A model generated the notes under the pieces. It made no database searches and was not told where the DNA came from. It saw only the letters and a program-made list of their open reading frames with translations. Of a stretch of DNA of 35,361 nucleotides, positions 8,509 through 18,136 are shown in pieces. The number at the start of each line of letters is the position of its first letter. The stretch's first letter is position 1. The translations under genes and the position numbers were made by a program. This stretch comes from Acaryochloris sp. CRU_2_0 (GTDB lineage: Bacteria; Cyanobacteriota; Cyanobacteriia; Thermosynechococcales; Thermosynechococcaceae), in NCBI GenBank assembly GCA_012034865.1, contig JAAUOM010000039.1:1-35361 (forward strand). The letters are read 5' to 3'.

Positions 8509-8582
8509 CGGGCCAGGAGGGATTCGAACCCCCGACACCGTGGTCCGAAGCCACGTGCTCTAGTCCACTGAGCTACAAGCCC
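8509..8582 (-). tRNA. tRNA-Arg with anticodon TCG
   Basis: 74 nt, no encoded CCA. The D stem (GCTC/GAGC), the anticodon stem (CGTGG/CCACG) with loop CTTCGGA, and the T arm with loop TTCGAAT all fold. The anticodon TCG would read CGA. The acceptor stem pairs well except for a T-T mismatch at position 6/67, and the T stem has one G-T pair. Most bacteria read CGA with an inosine-modified ACG tRNA, so this anticodon is uncommon. Confidence 0.85.
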
Positions 8583-8810
8583 TAGAAGCGTATTTCATGG
8601 TAACAGAGATCGCCGACAAAATCGAGTCGGTTACGGTGTTGGGACTCTTAGGTTTGAGAGAGATTTAGGTACGATAACCTTGGGGAAGCTCTCAAAGTTA
8701 CGCCGTAACCAGTCCATGCCCACTTCATTGGCAACTGATTTAGGATTGCTATAGATTCTTGAAACAACAAAAATGAATTTCATTAAAAGGTTCTTGCATT
8801 TAATGATTTT

Positions 8811-10010
8811 GTGAATCGTCAAAAACCCAGCGAGAAGCATCTGGTATTGATTGGGGGTGGGCATAGCCATGCGATCGCCCTGCGTCAATTTGCCTTGCAT
8901 CCTCTAGCAGGCGTACGGATCATCCTGATCAGTGAACAGATCAACACGCCCTATTCAGGGATGTTACCCGGTCACATCGCTGGTCACTATACCGCCGCAG
9001 ACTGCCATATTGATTTGCAGTTATTGACGCAAGCGGTCCCCGCCCAATTCTATGTTGATCGGGCCATTGCCCTCGATCTAGAGGAACAGCGGGTGATCTG
9101 TGCCAACCATCCCCCCGTGCCGTTTGATGGGGTGTCGATTGATATTGGTAGTACCCCACAATTGCCCCAGGGAACCGGAATTCTCGACTATGGCGTTCCA
9201 GTTAAACCTTGGCAGCAGTTTTTGCAAGAGTGGCAGCAGGTAATCGATCAGGTGACGCAACACCCCGATCAACCTTTGAGTCTGGGGATTGTTGGCGGTG
9301 GAGCAGGTGGGGTAGAACTGGCTCTCACCATTCAGCATCGGCTTCACCAGATTTTACAAGGGGCGCACCAACCCCTCAATCATCTGACGATGCATTTGTT
9401 CCATCGGGGTACCCAGGTGATGACGGGGCATAATGCCACGATCCGCGATCGCTTCCATCAAATTCTCATGGCCAGAGGCATTCATTTACACTTGCAAGAA
9501 ACGGTCGTGCAGATCGATGGTGATCAGATGGTGTGTGAGTCGGGGCTGCGGGTGGGGTGCGATCGCAGCTTCTGGGTAACGGGGGCAGCGGCACCGTCTT
9601 GGCTCAAAGAATCGGGGTTATCTACCGATGAGCAGGGATTTATTCAAGTGGGTTCTACTCTCCAGTCCCTGTCCCATCCCCAGGTCTTGGCAGCGGGGGA
9701 TATTGCAGCGATGGTGGTGTCCCCTCGTCCCAAAGCGGGCGTGTTTGCGGTGCGTCAAGGCAAGCCTTTGGCGGCCAATCTGCGACGGTTGTTGCAGGGA
9801 AAATCCCTGCAAGCCTACCAGCCTCAATCTCGGTTTTTGAGTTTGATCAGTACGGGCGATCGCAAGGCACTTCTATCCTGGGGGTCGTTGGCATTCGACC
9901 ATGAATCAGCAGGGCTATGGCGCTGGAAAGATGCCATTGATCGCCAATTTATGGCTCAGTTTCGAAGATTGCCCGCAAGGTTGCCTAGGCATCTCGCTAT
10001 GGGAAAGTAA
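8811..10010 (+). CDS. FAD-dependent pyridine-nucleotide oxidoreductase of the SelD-linked type (no SelD domain)
   Basis: 399 residues from a GTG at 8811; an upstream in-frame stop rules out a longer start. The FAD-binding motif LIGGGHSHAIALRQF is followed by TPYSGMLPGHIAGHY, both typical of the NDH-2-like family that in many cyanobacteria forms the N-terminal half of a fusion with selenophosphate synthase (SelD). An NAD(P)-binding GIVGGGAGGVELAL (about 163-176) and a second FAD motif (VLAAGDIA) are present. Here the protein stops after the oxidoreductase; the next gene is unrelated, so the SelD half is absent. The function is probably NAD(P)H or sulfide/quinone-type oxidoreduction at the membrane, but no substrate is assigned. 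Confidence 0.8.
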   Translation: MNRQKPSEKHLVLIGGGHSHAIALRQFALHPLAGVRIILISEQINTPYSGMLPGHIAGHYTAADCHIDLQLLTQAVPAQFYVDRAIALDLEEQRVICANHPPVPFDGVSIDIGSTPQLPQGTGILDYGVPVKPWQQFLQEWQQVIDQVTQHPDQPLSLGIVGGGAGGVELALTIQHRLHQILQGAHQPLNHLTMHLFHRGTQVMTGHNATIRDRFHQILMARGIHLHLQETVVQIDGDQMVCESGLRVGCDRSFWVTGAAAPSWLKESGLSTDEQGFIQVGSTLQSLSHPQVLAAGDIAAMVVSPRPKAGVFAVRQGKPLAANLRRLLQGKSLQAYQPQSRFLSLISTGDRKALLSWGSLAFDHESAGLWRWKDAIDRQFMAQFRRLPARLPRHLAMGK

Positions 10011-10106
10011 AAAGGTAAAAGGCAAAAAGTCCACTACTTGCTCACTGATGAACTTTAGCTAGAATTGAAACACAGGGATCAAGTGCGCAGAGGTCGTCAC
10101 CAACGA

Positions 10107-10577
10107 ATGACTAACCAACGAGTAGCTAATCACAGTACCGCCTACTTACTGTGGTTTTTCGCCATCTTTGGCCTGTCTGGGATACACCGTTTTTACTTGG
10201 GCAAGCCCGTAAGTGGTGTCCTGTATTTTCTAACCTTCGGTTTTTTTGGCATCGGCCAGTTTCTCGACCTGGTGTTGATCCCAGGAATGGTGGATGACAA
10301 AAACCTCAAATATAAGCTCTTGTACAGTTCTAGCGATACATCCTTACAGCCTGCGATTGTTCGGGATGTGGGTTCCCCCTATACCCAACCCTCCCTGGAG
10401 GTGCAAATTCTCAAGGTCTGCCGAGATCGCAACGGAGCCACCCTTAGCGATTGTGTGATTGCCACGGAGATCGCCATCAAAGAAGTCAAGGCCAAAATCA
10501 AAGAACTGTGTTTACAAGAACTGTTAGTTGTAGACAATCGAGAGCTGGATGGTGCGGTGATATACAGAGCAGTGTAG
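10107..10577 (+). CDS. TM2-domain membrane protein
   Basis: About 156 residues from the ATG at 10107; a TTG at 10065 would add 14 basic residues and is less likely. The TM2 domain (about 10-60) shows YLLWFFAIFGLSGIHRFYLG with the conserved G-x-H-R-F-Y-L-G turn between two membrane helices, ending in DLVLIPGMV. The C-terminal half (about 90-156) is soluble and looks like a small winged-helix fold (EVQILKVCRDRNGATLSDCVIATEI...). Such TM2 proteins are common in cyanobacteria with no agreed role. It lies 42 bases before a HAD hydrolase on the same strand, possibly co-transcribed. Confidence 0.8.
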   Translation: MTNQRVANHSTAYLLWFFAIFGLSGIHRFYLGKPVSGVLYFLTFGFFGIGQFLDLVLIPGMVDDKNLKYKLLYSSSDTSLQPAIVRDVGSPYTQPSLEVQILKVCRDRNGATLSDCVIATEIAIKEVKAKIKELCLQELLVVDNRELDGAVIYRAV

Positions 10578-10619
10578 AGCAGAGCGCTGTAGAATAATAC
10601 CGCCCTGCACAAAGACGCC

Positions 10620-11399
10620 ATGAATCCTGCGATTGCCCAGCTTGCCGATCTCCCGAACCACACCTTATCTGCAATCAAACTCATTGCCACAGACATGGAT
10701 GGCACCCTGACTGTAGCAGGAAAATTCCCCCCAGCCCTGGGTCAAACCCTCCTCGATCTGCAAACCGCAAACTTGGCTGTGATAATTGTTACTGGGCGAT
10801 CTGCGGGCTGGGTGAGTGGTTTGGCTCATTATTTACCCATTGCAGGTGCGATCGCCGAAAATGGGGGTCTCTTCTACAGTACCCAGCCCGATTTACCTGG
10901 CAAGATCCTGTCCAACATCCCTAGCATCAAAGCACATCGCGCCCAGTTAGCCAACACCTTCCATCAGCTCCAGTTCCATTTCCCACATCTGTGTACTACG
11001 GCTGATAACACCTTTCGGATTACGGATTGGACCTTTGCTAACCCCAACTTTGCGCCCATGGAGTTAGACAAAATGGCTCACCTTTGCCAGGAGATGGGAT
11101 TCGATTTTACCTACAGCACCGTGCAATGCCACATCAAACCCCAGGGTCAAAATAAGCAGACGGGCTTATTGACGGTTCTACAACACCATTTGCCCCAGTA
11201 CTATGAACTAACCCAAGTCCTCACGGTTGGCGATAGCCCCAATGATCAAGAGCTGTTTGATTCCCAAGTGTTTCCCCACTCCATTGGAGTTGCTAACCTA
11301 GCGGCTTACCTCAGCTCGATTCAACATTACCCAAAAGCGATGACTACTGCTGCCGAAGGATTAGGATTTTTAGAAATTACCAGAAAAATACTGGCTTAA
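10620..11399 (+). CDS. HAD-superfamily hydrolase (Cof/type IIB, sugar-phosphatase-like)
   Basis: 259 residues. HAD motif I is DMDGTL (Asp nucleophile and Asp acid), motif II is the T in VTGRS, and motif IV is GDSPNDQELF. The cap between motifs II and III places it in the Cof/type-IIB group that includes sugar and phosphosugar phosphatases. The ENGG stretch after motif II is also typical. The exact substrate cannot be read from sequence. It is a cytoplasmic protein with an ATG start. The next gene on this strand is groEL, 375 bases downstream with its own promoter region. Confidence 0.85.
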   Translation: MNPAIAQLADLPNHTLSAIKLIATDMDGTLTVAGKFPPALGQTLLDLQTANLAVIIVTGRSAGWVSGLAHYLPIAGAIAENGGLFYSTQPDLPGKILSNIPSIKAHRAQLANTFHQLQFHFPHLCTTADNTFRITDWTFANPNFAPMELDKMAHLCQEMGFDFTYSTVQCHIKPQGQNKQTGLLTVLQHHLPQYYELTQVLTVGDSPNDQELFDSQVFPHSIGVANLAAYLSSIQHYPKAMTTAAEGLGFLEITRKILA

Positions 11400-13438
<2,039 letters not shown>

Positions 13439-13561
13439 GCCCTGATAATCTGAATCGTTGCGCCAATTCTGTGTCTTGACTGGAGCAAGAGCAACTTCAG
13501 CTCTAGTCAAGGAACGTCCCTTGAAGATATTCAGGACTCAGACCCTGAGCAGTCCAATCTC

Positions 13562-13595
13562 AAAGCCCCCAGACCAAAATTGGTCTGGGGGCTTT
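13562..13595. terminator. Strong symmetric hairpin between groEL and a convergent small gene
   Basis: A perfect 15-bp stem: AAAGCCCCCAGACCA (13562-13576), loop AAAT, and its exact complement (13581-13595). A-tract and T-tract flanks on the two sides make it usable in both directions, for groEL from the left and the small minus-strand gene from the right. Confidence 0.9.
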
Positions 13596-13620
13596 CTGGA
13601 TGATCGAGATATCGATAGCT

Positions 13621-13848
13621 TTAAGACGATACCGCCCTCAATAATTGCGAACGATTCAGGGTGGCCGAACCAAACCCAGGAACCCAAGCAACCCATTGTC
13701 CTGCTTCCTCTTCGCACAGCAGTAAGGCTGTATCTGAACTATATTCAGAGAGACAATCTCGTAATTGCACCCACTGATCAGCTCGGGGGACAAAACTATC
13801 GGATGAGACAAGAGTTTGTTCCGGCACTTTGGTAGAAATGCTGATCAT
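13621..13848 (-). CDS. Small conserved-looking protein of unknown function
   Basis: 75 residues with no recognised domain. The composition is that of a folded small protein (LRDCLSEYSSDTALLLCEEEAGQWVAWVPGFG with two Cys and three Trp). The gene is flanked by a two-way terminator on its 3' side and an inverted repeat upstream of its ATG, which supports expression. A GGAAG lies about 12 bases before the ATG. A longer plus-strand reading frame across the same region runs through the terminator and is not protein-like. Confidence 0.6.
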   Translation of the reverse strand: MISISTKVPEQTLVSSDSFVPRADQWVQLRDCLSEYSSDTALLLCEEEAGQWVAWVPGFGSATLNRSQLLRAVSS

Positions 13849-13861
13849 AAATCAAACTTCC

Positions 13862-13875
13862 GTATCAGTTGATAC
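13862..13875. promoter_or_regulatory. Inverted repeat upstream of the small minus-strand gene
   Basis: GTATCA-GT-TGATAC, a perfect 6-bp inverted repeat 14 bases upstream of the ATG at 13848 and 63 bases before the zinc-ribbon gene on the other strand. It could be an operator for either gene; no regulator is known. Confidence 0.35.
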
Positions 13876-13937
13876 AGAAATTCTAAATTGGATTTGCATG
13901 ATATCTGCTTTTTGTCATTGAAACTTAATAAGAGAAG

Positions 13938-14402
13938 ATGGAGAGATTTACAGACAAAAGAGACACAATCTACTCATTTCAAGATGAATTCCTACTTCAA
14001 TGCCCTAGCTGTCAGTCTTGCGCTATTGTGCGTCGCATTGACCCTGAGGATGTGAGTTCGTTTGCTCCCCGTAGATTCTCTTGTAAAGCGTGTGGGACTT
14101 CAAAGGATTGGTCTGAGCGAAAAATTGTCAGATCTTGGTATGGTCAGCCCGTAGATGACTATTTTCACTATCCTCTTTGGCTGAAAGTACCTTGTTGCGG
14201 TCAGATGCTTTGGGCTTACAATCTTCAACATTTAGACTTTATTGAAGCATTTGTCAGAGCGGAACTGAGGGAACGAAAACCGGATGAGCAGTCTGGATGG
14301 TCAAACCGCAGTTTGTTCTCTCGACTACCAAAATGGATGCAATCTCGCAAAAATCGAGAAGCCATCCTCAAAGCGATCGCAAAAATACGTCAATCGGTGT
14401 AA
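13938..14402 (+). CDS. Zinc-ribbon protein of unknown function
   Basis: 154 residues. The N-terminal part holds CPSCQSC (about 28-34) and CKACG (about 55-59), which together look like a zinc ribbon, and a third pair PCCG (about 90-93). The C-terminal part is basic (LPKWMQSRKNREAILKAIAKIRQSV). The family is one of small zinc-finger proteins seen in diverse bacteria with no firm role; nucleic-acid or protein binding is plausible from the finger but not shown. ATG start. The IS1-family element is inserted 13 bases after the stop codon, so it did not break the coding sequence but may have removed the native terminator. Confidence 0.65.
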   Translation: MERFTDKRDTIYSFQDEFLLQCPSCQSCAIVRRIDPEDVSSFAPRRFSCKACGTSKDWSERKIVRSWYGQPVDDYFHYPLWLKVPCCGQMLWAYNLQHLDFIEAFVRAELRERKPDEQSGWSNRSLFSRLPKWMQSRKNREAILKAIAKIRQSV

Positions 14403-14407
14403 TCTTG

Positions 14408-14439
14408 GAACCCGTGGTAGTGCATCAAAGAATGGTGGG
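14408..14439 (+). repeat. Left target-site duplication and left terminal inverted repeat of the IS1-family element
   Basis: GAACCCGT (14408-14415) is the 8-bp target duplication, identical to the copy at 16158-16165. The element starts at 14416 with GGTAGTGCATCAAAGAATGG; 20 of its first 24 bases match the reverse complement of the right end. Confidence 0.93.
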
Positions 14440-14479
14440 TCGAGTAAGGTAGGGAGACTGCTACTTTTACTTACAAACT

Positions 14480-14975
14480 ATGGAATGTAGGCTCTGCGGT
14501 CATCCTAGCACCCACAAGCATGGAAAAGCTCCGAATGGGAGCCAACGCTATTTTTGCCCCCATTGCAAGCAAACGTTCAACGAGCGATTTGACACGATGT
14601 ACTATCATCGTCAAGTCACTCCCGAACAGATTCGGCAAGTCCTGCAAGCGCATAGCGAAGGCATTAGTCTCAGAGGAATTAGCCGCACCAGTGGACTTGC
14701 CTACAATACGGTTGTGAGCATTGTGCGTACAGCGAGACAACAAGCTCAATTGGTTCATAATGCGCAAGTCCAAGCTGTTCAAACCGAGGAACTCAGTGCG
14801 GATGAATTGTGGTCTTTTGTGCAAAAAAACAAAAGCAATGTTTCTCTGATGAATTAGAGGTCGGCGACTGCTGGATTGGTGTGAGCTTAGCTGATTCGAG
14901 CGGATTAATTCTAGCGGCAAGAGTGGGAAAACACACTGATGAGTTGATTGAAGAGTTGCTTACTATGGTAGAGGG
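14480..14975 (+). pseudogene. IS1-family transposase, 5' part (with programmed -1 frameshift site)
   Basis: The zero frame (14480-14857) encodes the InsA-like part: zinc finger CxxC...CPHC (MECRLCGHPSTHKHG...RYFCPHCK) and a helix-turn-helix region (ISLRGISRTSGLAYNTVVSIV). A -1 shift leads into the InsB-like catalytic part (ELEVGDCWIGVSLADSSGLILAARVGKHTDELIEELLTMVEG). The first catalytic Asp is in ADELWSFV, just before the shift site. The coding sequence is cut at about 14975 by the phage insert and resumes at about 15810. Confidence 0.88.
14824..14830 (+). promoter_or_regulatory. A-AAA-AAC slippery heptamer for -1 frameshifting
   Basis: In the zero frame the codons are (CA)A AAA AAC, the classical X-XXY-YYZ site used by IS1 to make its InsAB' fusion transposase. 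The new frame continues without a stop into the catalytic domain. This shift is therefore designed, unlike the other frame breaks in the window. Confidence 0.85.
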
Positions 14976-15269
14976 TACGTACAGCTCACACACAAGGAAA
15001 ATTATCAAAAATACCAAAACATACTGGGTGTACCACTCGTGGATAAGCCAGAGCTAGCCTTGGAGCCGGATATCTCCCTTTTTATCCTTGTCCAGGGCAT
15101 GTTCAGGGGTACCTTTACCGGGTACAGGCTCGGAAACTTCATCGGAAGCTCCGAGAAGGCTACGAACTTTCTAGCGGCACGGAAGATTATAAACGGGACA
15201 GATAAAGCCGCTGCCATTCGAGATTTAGCCCTTAAGTGGCTACCCAAGACCAAGAAGGCTTGTACATAA
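14967..15269 (+). pseudogene. C-terminal fragment of a phage endolysin (lysozyme/GH19-type)
   Basis: Read in the frame of 15039, the segment gives GRGYVQLTHKENYQKYQNIL followed by PELALEPDISLFILVQGMFRGTFTGYRLGNFI and ARKIINGTDKAAAIRDLALKW. GRGYVQLT-x3-NY and ARxIxNGTDK are hallmarks of phage chitinase/lysozyme-like endolysins. The upstream catalytic half is missing because the segment begins at the IS junction, so it cannot be active. Its first nine bases (GGTAGAGGG) are shared with the interrupted transposase. Confidence 0.8.
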
Positions 15270-15351
15270 GCAGGTCAGGGTTCAGTAGAAATACTGGATC
15301 TTTCTTTTTGGTATATCACATAATGGTTACATAAGCGATTAGAAAATAAAA

Positions 15352-15630
15352 ATGGCACCCTGGAAAGCCCACTCTATCACCTACACTTTTATGATTGCTG
15401 TAACGGCATTCTCTTCTTTGAGCCTCTACTTCCCGAAAACCTTTCTTCTCTTGGTGTGTACCTCAGCACTTGGAAAGGCTGCTCAACAAAAGGCAAGAGA
15501 TATGAGAATTAACAGGTTAAATCGTCGAGGTAGACAACAGACTCAAGAAAATTTCACCCTCTTGAAGGTCAACAGATCAATAGAGGACAGAATTGATGCT
15601 CTAGACCCGGGAGCTAAATTCAGGTACTAA
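15352..15630 (+). CDS. Small membrane protein in the phage segment, possible holin
   Basis: 92 residues with an ATG start. Two hydrophobic stretches lie near the N-terminus (SITYTFMIAVTAFSSLSLYF and KTFLLLVCTSALGKAA), followed by a basic, hydrophilic tail. No family is recognised. Its place right after an endolysin, its size and its membrane hairpin suggest a holin or spanin-like lysis protein. Its stop codon overlaps the stop of the convergent terminase fragment, the tight packing expected of phage DNA. It has no known way of being expressed here. Confidence 0.5.
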   Translation: MAPWKAHSITYTFMIAVTAFSSLSLYFPKTFLLLVCTSALGKAAQQKARDMRINRLNRRGRQQTQENFTLLKVNRSIEDRIDALDPGAKFRY

Positions 15631-15821
15631 TCCACAAAAAACCTGAGGCTGGATTGAAGTGCATCAGCCTTTGATGAAGCCTCTAAATTCTCCGTGAAGC
15701 CGAGGATTACTGCGTCCGCAAAGTCAGGCGATTTCCCAAGATTCCGTTTTCTGTACTCCACTTTAGGCTCACAAGCAATCTGCCCATTAGGCTTTATGTC
15801 GTTAGCAGTGAGGGAAAAACG
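15627..15821 (-). pseudogene. C-terminal fragment of a phage terminase large subunit
   Basis: About 64 residues are recognisable: RFSLTANDIKPNGQIACEPKVEYRKRN, then LGKSPDFADAVILGF, the nuclease-domain ending of many phage terminases (K/R-rich segment, then SPDxADAxxLxF). The ATPase part is missing, because the fragment begins at the right IS junction. It is convergent with the putative holin. The open frame to 15914 beyond the junction reads antisense to the transposase and is not part of it. Confidence 0.65.
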
Positions 15822-16148
15822 GACTGTAAGCAATGGAACAGCGATGATTGGGGAGGCTATGAGCGAGTCTTGCCCCCCGAAATTCTCCACTATATCGGCA
15901 AGGACAAGACGCAACGATTAGAGCGCACCAATGGCATTGTTCGGCAACAAACTGGACGATGGCATCGACGACAAAACAAGTTTGGCAAGATGTGGGAACA
16001 AACGAAGGTGACGACCCGATTGGTTGTGAGCTACTTTAACTGGATTTGGCAGCATAGTCGGTTTAAGACAACAGCAGCCCAACGAGCCGGGTTAGCAGTA
16101 CAACCCTGGACTTGGCATGACCTTTTAACCTATCCCACTATTTTCTGA
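15810..16148 (+). pseudogene. IS1-family transposase, 3' part
   Basis: The frame reads EGKTDCKQWNSDDWGGYERV, then LPPEILHYIGKDKTQRLERTNG and on to the end. It carries the second catalytic Asp (WNSDDWGG) and the catalytic Glu (LERTNG), and ends with the typical FNWIWQHSRF region. The stop codon lies inside the right terminal repeat. It continues directly from the 5' part once the phage segment is removed. Confidence 0.88.
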
Positions 16149-16165
16149 TGCACAACCGAACCCGT
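16134..16165 (+). repeat. Right terminal inverted repeat and right target-site duplication of the IS1-family element
   Basis: The element ends at 16157 (…GATGCACAACC), complementary to the left end. The next eight bases, GAACCCGT (16158-16165), repeat the left flank exactly. Confidence 0.93.
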
Positions 16166-16211
16166 AAGGATGGACTATGGATAAGATGCACCACCGTGAT
16201 AGCCTCAGCGG

Positions 16212-17882
16212 TTATGCCTGATTACAGGCTTGCTGATCGAGGGCAGGGGCTTCACCTGCTGCCTTGGCCTGTTGTAGACGATGGCCTACAAAGCGTTCTA
16301 AGGCGACTAAGGCTCGGTTGTAGTCAATGATGGCTTGTAAACGATTGCTACGAGCGCGGGTCAGTTCTGTTTCGGCATTGCTGATTTCTAATTGAGTGCC
16401 AATCCCAGCGAGAGATCGCAACCGAGCCAACTTCAGACTTTGCTCTGCTTGAGTGACGGCGCATTCATTGGTGGCAATATTCTTAAAACTCGATTGCAGC
16501 GTGAAATAATTTTGCTCAATTTGAAAGCGAATCAAATTCTTAAAATTAGCAAACTGAGTTTCGGCAATCTTTGCCCCTAACGCTTGTTGCTGGGCATTTG
16601 CACGGGTAGCTCCTCCATCAAAGAGAGTTTTGGTAACTTGCCCCCCCAGGCTATAGCCAAAGGCAGTGGTCGGATCTCCTAAATCAAAGGCGAAGGTTCC
16701 ACTTGCTGACACACTCACTTGTGGCCCAAAACTGCCTTTAACCAGCCGTTCATTTTGCTGGGCAATCTGTCGTTGATCCAGCAATTCTGCCAATTCCGAC
16801 CGATTTTGTTGAGCCAGGACAATGGTTTCGGGCAAGCCGAGGGGCCATAACCCCGCAATTTTGACCGGGTCTGCTGCGGTCAGGGCGGCTGCGGGATTAA
16901 GGCTTAAGCGTTGAGCCAACTGACGACGGGCAGTCTGTTGCTGGCTTTGAGCCTGAGAGAGCTGTTGCTTTTGATTCGCTAGTTGAACCTCAGCGCGTAG
17001 AACATCAAACCGTGTCCCCAAACCCGCCTGCTCCAAAGCTTGGGTATTTTTTAAGGTGAGACTCGCATTATCAACCGCTGCGAGGGAAATCTGCACCAAC
17101 TCATCTGCTTGCTGCATGTCATAATAATCATTCGTGACATCCAACCGTAACTGTTGCAGTTGCGTTTCTAGAGATTTTTCCGCCGCCTTGAGGGCGGATT
17201 GGGCTGCACGGATACTAGCAGGACGCTGCCCTGAGGTAAACACATCATAATCTAACTGCACACTAGTGTTAAAAACATTACTGGCCGAAGAGGGAGACTG
17301 CTCTTCAACCTGTTGGAGTTCATTCTGCAAACTCTGAATCGTTTGATTCACAATCGCCGCCTGCCTCGGATTCGCACCGGGCAATAGGGCTTGCAACTGC
17401 CGAATTTGATCTTCTATAACAGAAGTCTGCGCTTCCTGTTGCTGTTTAATAGCAATTCTGGCAGCAGCAGAGTCTGTCCGCGCCACACTAGCCTGAGCAT
17501 TCACCGTTGGGAGTTCCGCGGCCTTCGCTTCAGCTAGCGCCGCCTGATTTTGGCGCACTTGCAACTCCGCCACTTGCAAGTCACGATTATTCCGCTTCGC
17601 TAGTTCCAACGCCTGTTGCAATGTAATGGCTTGATCAAGATTGGGATCAATCGTGACATCTTCCTTAGAAGTTGGGACATTCAAGACTTTAGGATCAGGA
17701 TTTAACGGCTTGAGATCCGTCGCAGGTTGACGGATAGGCTGCTCATTGGACTCTAGGGGAGCAGCCTGGGGTGGCTGTGTCTCCTCCTGCGGTTGGGCTA
17801 GGACGACCGAACTGCTCCAAACCAAGGCTAGACTGAGGCCACTGGCCTTGCCCCATCGTTGCCACTGCATGTGTTTGATCAT
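16212..17882 (-). CDS. TolC-family outer-membrane efflux/secretion channel
   Basis: About 556 residues from the ATG at 17882, which gives a signal peptide (GKASGLSLALVWSSSVVLAQ); a longer in-frame start at 18005 would put about 40 non-signal residues ahead of it. A Pro/Gln-rich linker follows, then two outer-membrane-efflux repeats (about 85-320 and 340-540) rich in Ala/Gln/Leu coiled helices, such as TLQQALELAKRNNRDLQVAELQVRQN and the matching LARLRSLAGIGTQLEISNAETELTRARS. Known role: trimeric outer-membrane tunnel for type I secretion or RND efflux. No inner-membrane or adaptor partner is nearby, as is usual for cyanobacterial TolC. It converges on the IS element. Confidence 0.92.
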   Translation of the reverse strand: MIKHMQWQRWGKASGLSLALVWSSSVVLAQPQEETQPPQAAPLESNEQPIRQPATDLKPLNPDPKVLNVPTSKEDVTIDPNLDQAITLQQALELAKRNNRDLQVAELQVRQNQAALAEAKAAELPTVNAQASVARTDSAAARIAIKQQQEAQTSVIEDQIRQLQALLPGANPRQAAIVNQTIQSLQNELQQVEEQSPSSASNVFNTSVQLDYDVFTSGQRPASIRAAQSALKAAEKSLETQLQQLRLDVTNDYYDMQQADELVQISLAAVDNASLTLKNTQALEQAGLGTRFDVLRAEVQLANQKQQLSQAQSQQQTARRQLAQRLSLNPAAALTAADPVKIAGLWPLGLPETIVLAQQNRSELAELLDQRQIAQQNERLVKGSFGPQVSVSASGTFAFDLGDPTTAFGYSLGGQVTKTLFDGGATRANAQQQALGAKIAETQFANFKNLIRFQIEQNYFTLQSSFKNIATNECAVTQAEQSLKLARLRSLAGIGTQLEISNAETELTRARSNRLQAIIDYNRALVALERFVGHRLQQAKAAGEAPALDQQACNQA

Positions 17883-18136
17883 GGTTCCCAGACCTGCTGT
17901 GCTGTCTTCGTCTAGTACTCTACCAGAACTCTTCGCAGTGCTCCAAGCATAACCGATCAGCTGGGTTGGGGGTATTGGCGTTGGCGTGGCCTGTGCGTAG
18001 GACACAGCCTATCGTAGGCATAGCAAAGCACGACCCAATCTGCTAGAAAAATTTTGAGGGCAACCCCATTGAGACACACATGACCCTTTAGTCCAGGAAG
18101 TCTTTTAGGGAATCTTGAGAATAACGTCTTTTCCTG

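Larger units (their letters stand above)
14416..16157 (+). mobile_element. IS1-family insertion sequence interrupted by about 840 bp of phage DNA
   Basis: Both ends and the target duplication are clear: 24-bp imperfect inverted repeats and an 8-bp GAACCCGT duplication, as expected for the IS1 family. Its transposase has the IS1-type N-terminal zinc finger and C-terminal DDE region, but the gene is split by a segment between about 14976 and 15814. That segment encodes the tail of a phage endolysin, a small membrane protein and, on the opposite strand, the tail of a terminase. Removing 14976-15814 rejoins the transposase in frame (VEG then KTDCKQW), leaving an IS of roughly 900 bp. The element can no longer supply its own transposase. 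Confidence 0.92.

Noticed and set aside
13458..13835. 125-residue plus-strand open frame after groEL
   Set aside because: It runs through the 15-bp terminator stem, has no ribosome-binding site and lies opposite a more protein-like minus-strand gene.
14976..15814. Phage segment as a complete satellite or integrated element
   Set aside because: Both outer genes are cut at the junctions and there is no integrase or replication gene.
15694..15921. 75-residue plus-strand open frame across the right phage/IS junction
   Set aside because: It is antisense to the terminase fragment and out of frame with the transposase, so it is a by-product of the junction.
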